A model generated the notes under the pieces. It saw only the letters and a list, made by a program, of their open reading frames with translations. It did not search any database and was not told the DNA's origin. A DNA stretch of 48,465 bases. Origin: Candidatus Gallispira edinburgensis (GTDB lineage Bacteria > Bacillota > Clostridia > Lachnospirales > CAG-274). Below are positions 48,439 to 48,465 of the stretch, piece after piece (within the stretch, counting starts at the first letter, position 1; each line of letters begins with the position of its first letter). Location of the stretch: the NCBI GenBank assembly GCA_904395805.1, contig CAJFNV010000053.1:1-48465 (forward strand). Direction: 5' to 3'. The position numbers and the translations under genes were made by a program.

Positions 48439-48465
48439 TTATCCTTTAATGCCGGACATAGCAAA
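48439..48465 (-). CDS. C-terminal fragment of an ABC sugar permease, cut by the window edge
   Basis: Only the last eight codons are visible, ending FAMSGIKG followed by TAA. The close resembles the GLTAGAVKG-type tail common in MalG-like sugar permeases. Position in front of the ATPase supports a permease, but nothing more can be judged from so little sequence. Confidence 0.5.
   Translation of the reverse strand, partial: FAMSGIKG

Overview
The window reads as a piece of chromosome from a low-GC, endospore-forming member of the Clostridia, probably Lachnospiraceae-like. The evidence is a spoIVA gene, a SCIFF (six-cysteine) ranthipeptide pair that is characteristic of Clostridia, a MurE with the meso-diaminopimelate signature DNPR, NifS/NifU of the clostridial type, a T-box in front of the trp genes, and strong GGAGG ribosome sites. 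Almost all genes lie on the minus strand.

Layout, left to right. (1) 1-668 holds no protein gene. It carries three near-consensus promoters pointing left out of the window into what looks like an rRNA-operon leader. (2) 669-6497: recJ, the SecD/SecF translocase pair with its own consensus promoter, then the SCIFF maturase and its 46-residue Cys-rich precursor. The azlC-azlD exporter pair is transcribed divergently (6660-7702). (3) 7703-8182 is a repeat island. (4) 8183-13965 is a tryptophan operon read right to left, T-box-trpE-trpG-trpC-trpF-trpB-trpA. trpD is absent and a hairpin repeat sits in its place. (5) 14041-14391 is a compact type I toxin-antitoxin-like locus, a 22-codon hydrophobic peptide with a convergent antisense RNA. 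(6) 14409-23712: an S58-type peptidase, two tandem secreted paralogs with copper-amine-oxidase-like N domains (one apparently frameshifted in a poly-A run at its start), dnaE, a four-repeat Ltp-type lipoprotein and a DUF975 membrane protein. (7) 23903-37437 is a division/cell-wall (dcw) cluster: mraZ-rsmH-ftsL-pbpB-spoVD-murE-murF-mraY-murD-ftsW, with six direct GTGG repeats ahead of mraZ. (8) 37835-42236: tRNA-Thr(GGT), iscR-nifS-nifU-mnmA (Fe-S assembly feeding tRNA thiolation), tRNA-Phe(GAA) and a membrane-anchored HMA protein. (9) 42287-48465: spoIVA with a candidate sigma-E promoter, a Crh/HPr-like protein with no active-site histidine, DUF4491 and single-pass small membrane proteins, a threonine-aldolase-family enzyme, a sugar isomerase, and the ATPase plus a permease tail of a sugar ABC importer.

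Two families of structured intergenic repeats are scattered through the window. A ~113-bp element occurs three times and a 65-bp double-hairpin unit three times. One copy of the 65-bp unit is nested inside a 113-bp element. No CRISPR array, insertion sequence, prophage or integrase was seen. The most novel-looking items are the type I toxin-antitoxin-like locus, the nested repeats, the His-less HPr-like gene, the Ltp lipoprotein and the poly-A frameshift.
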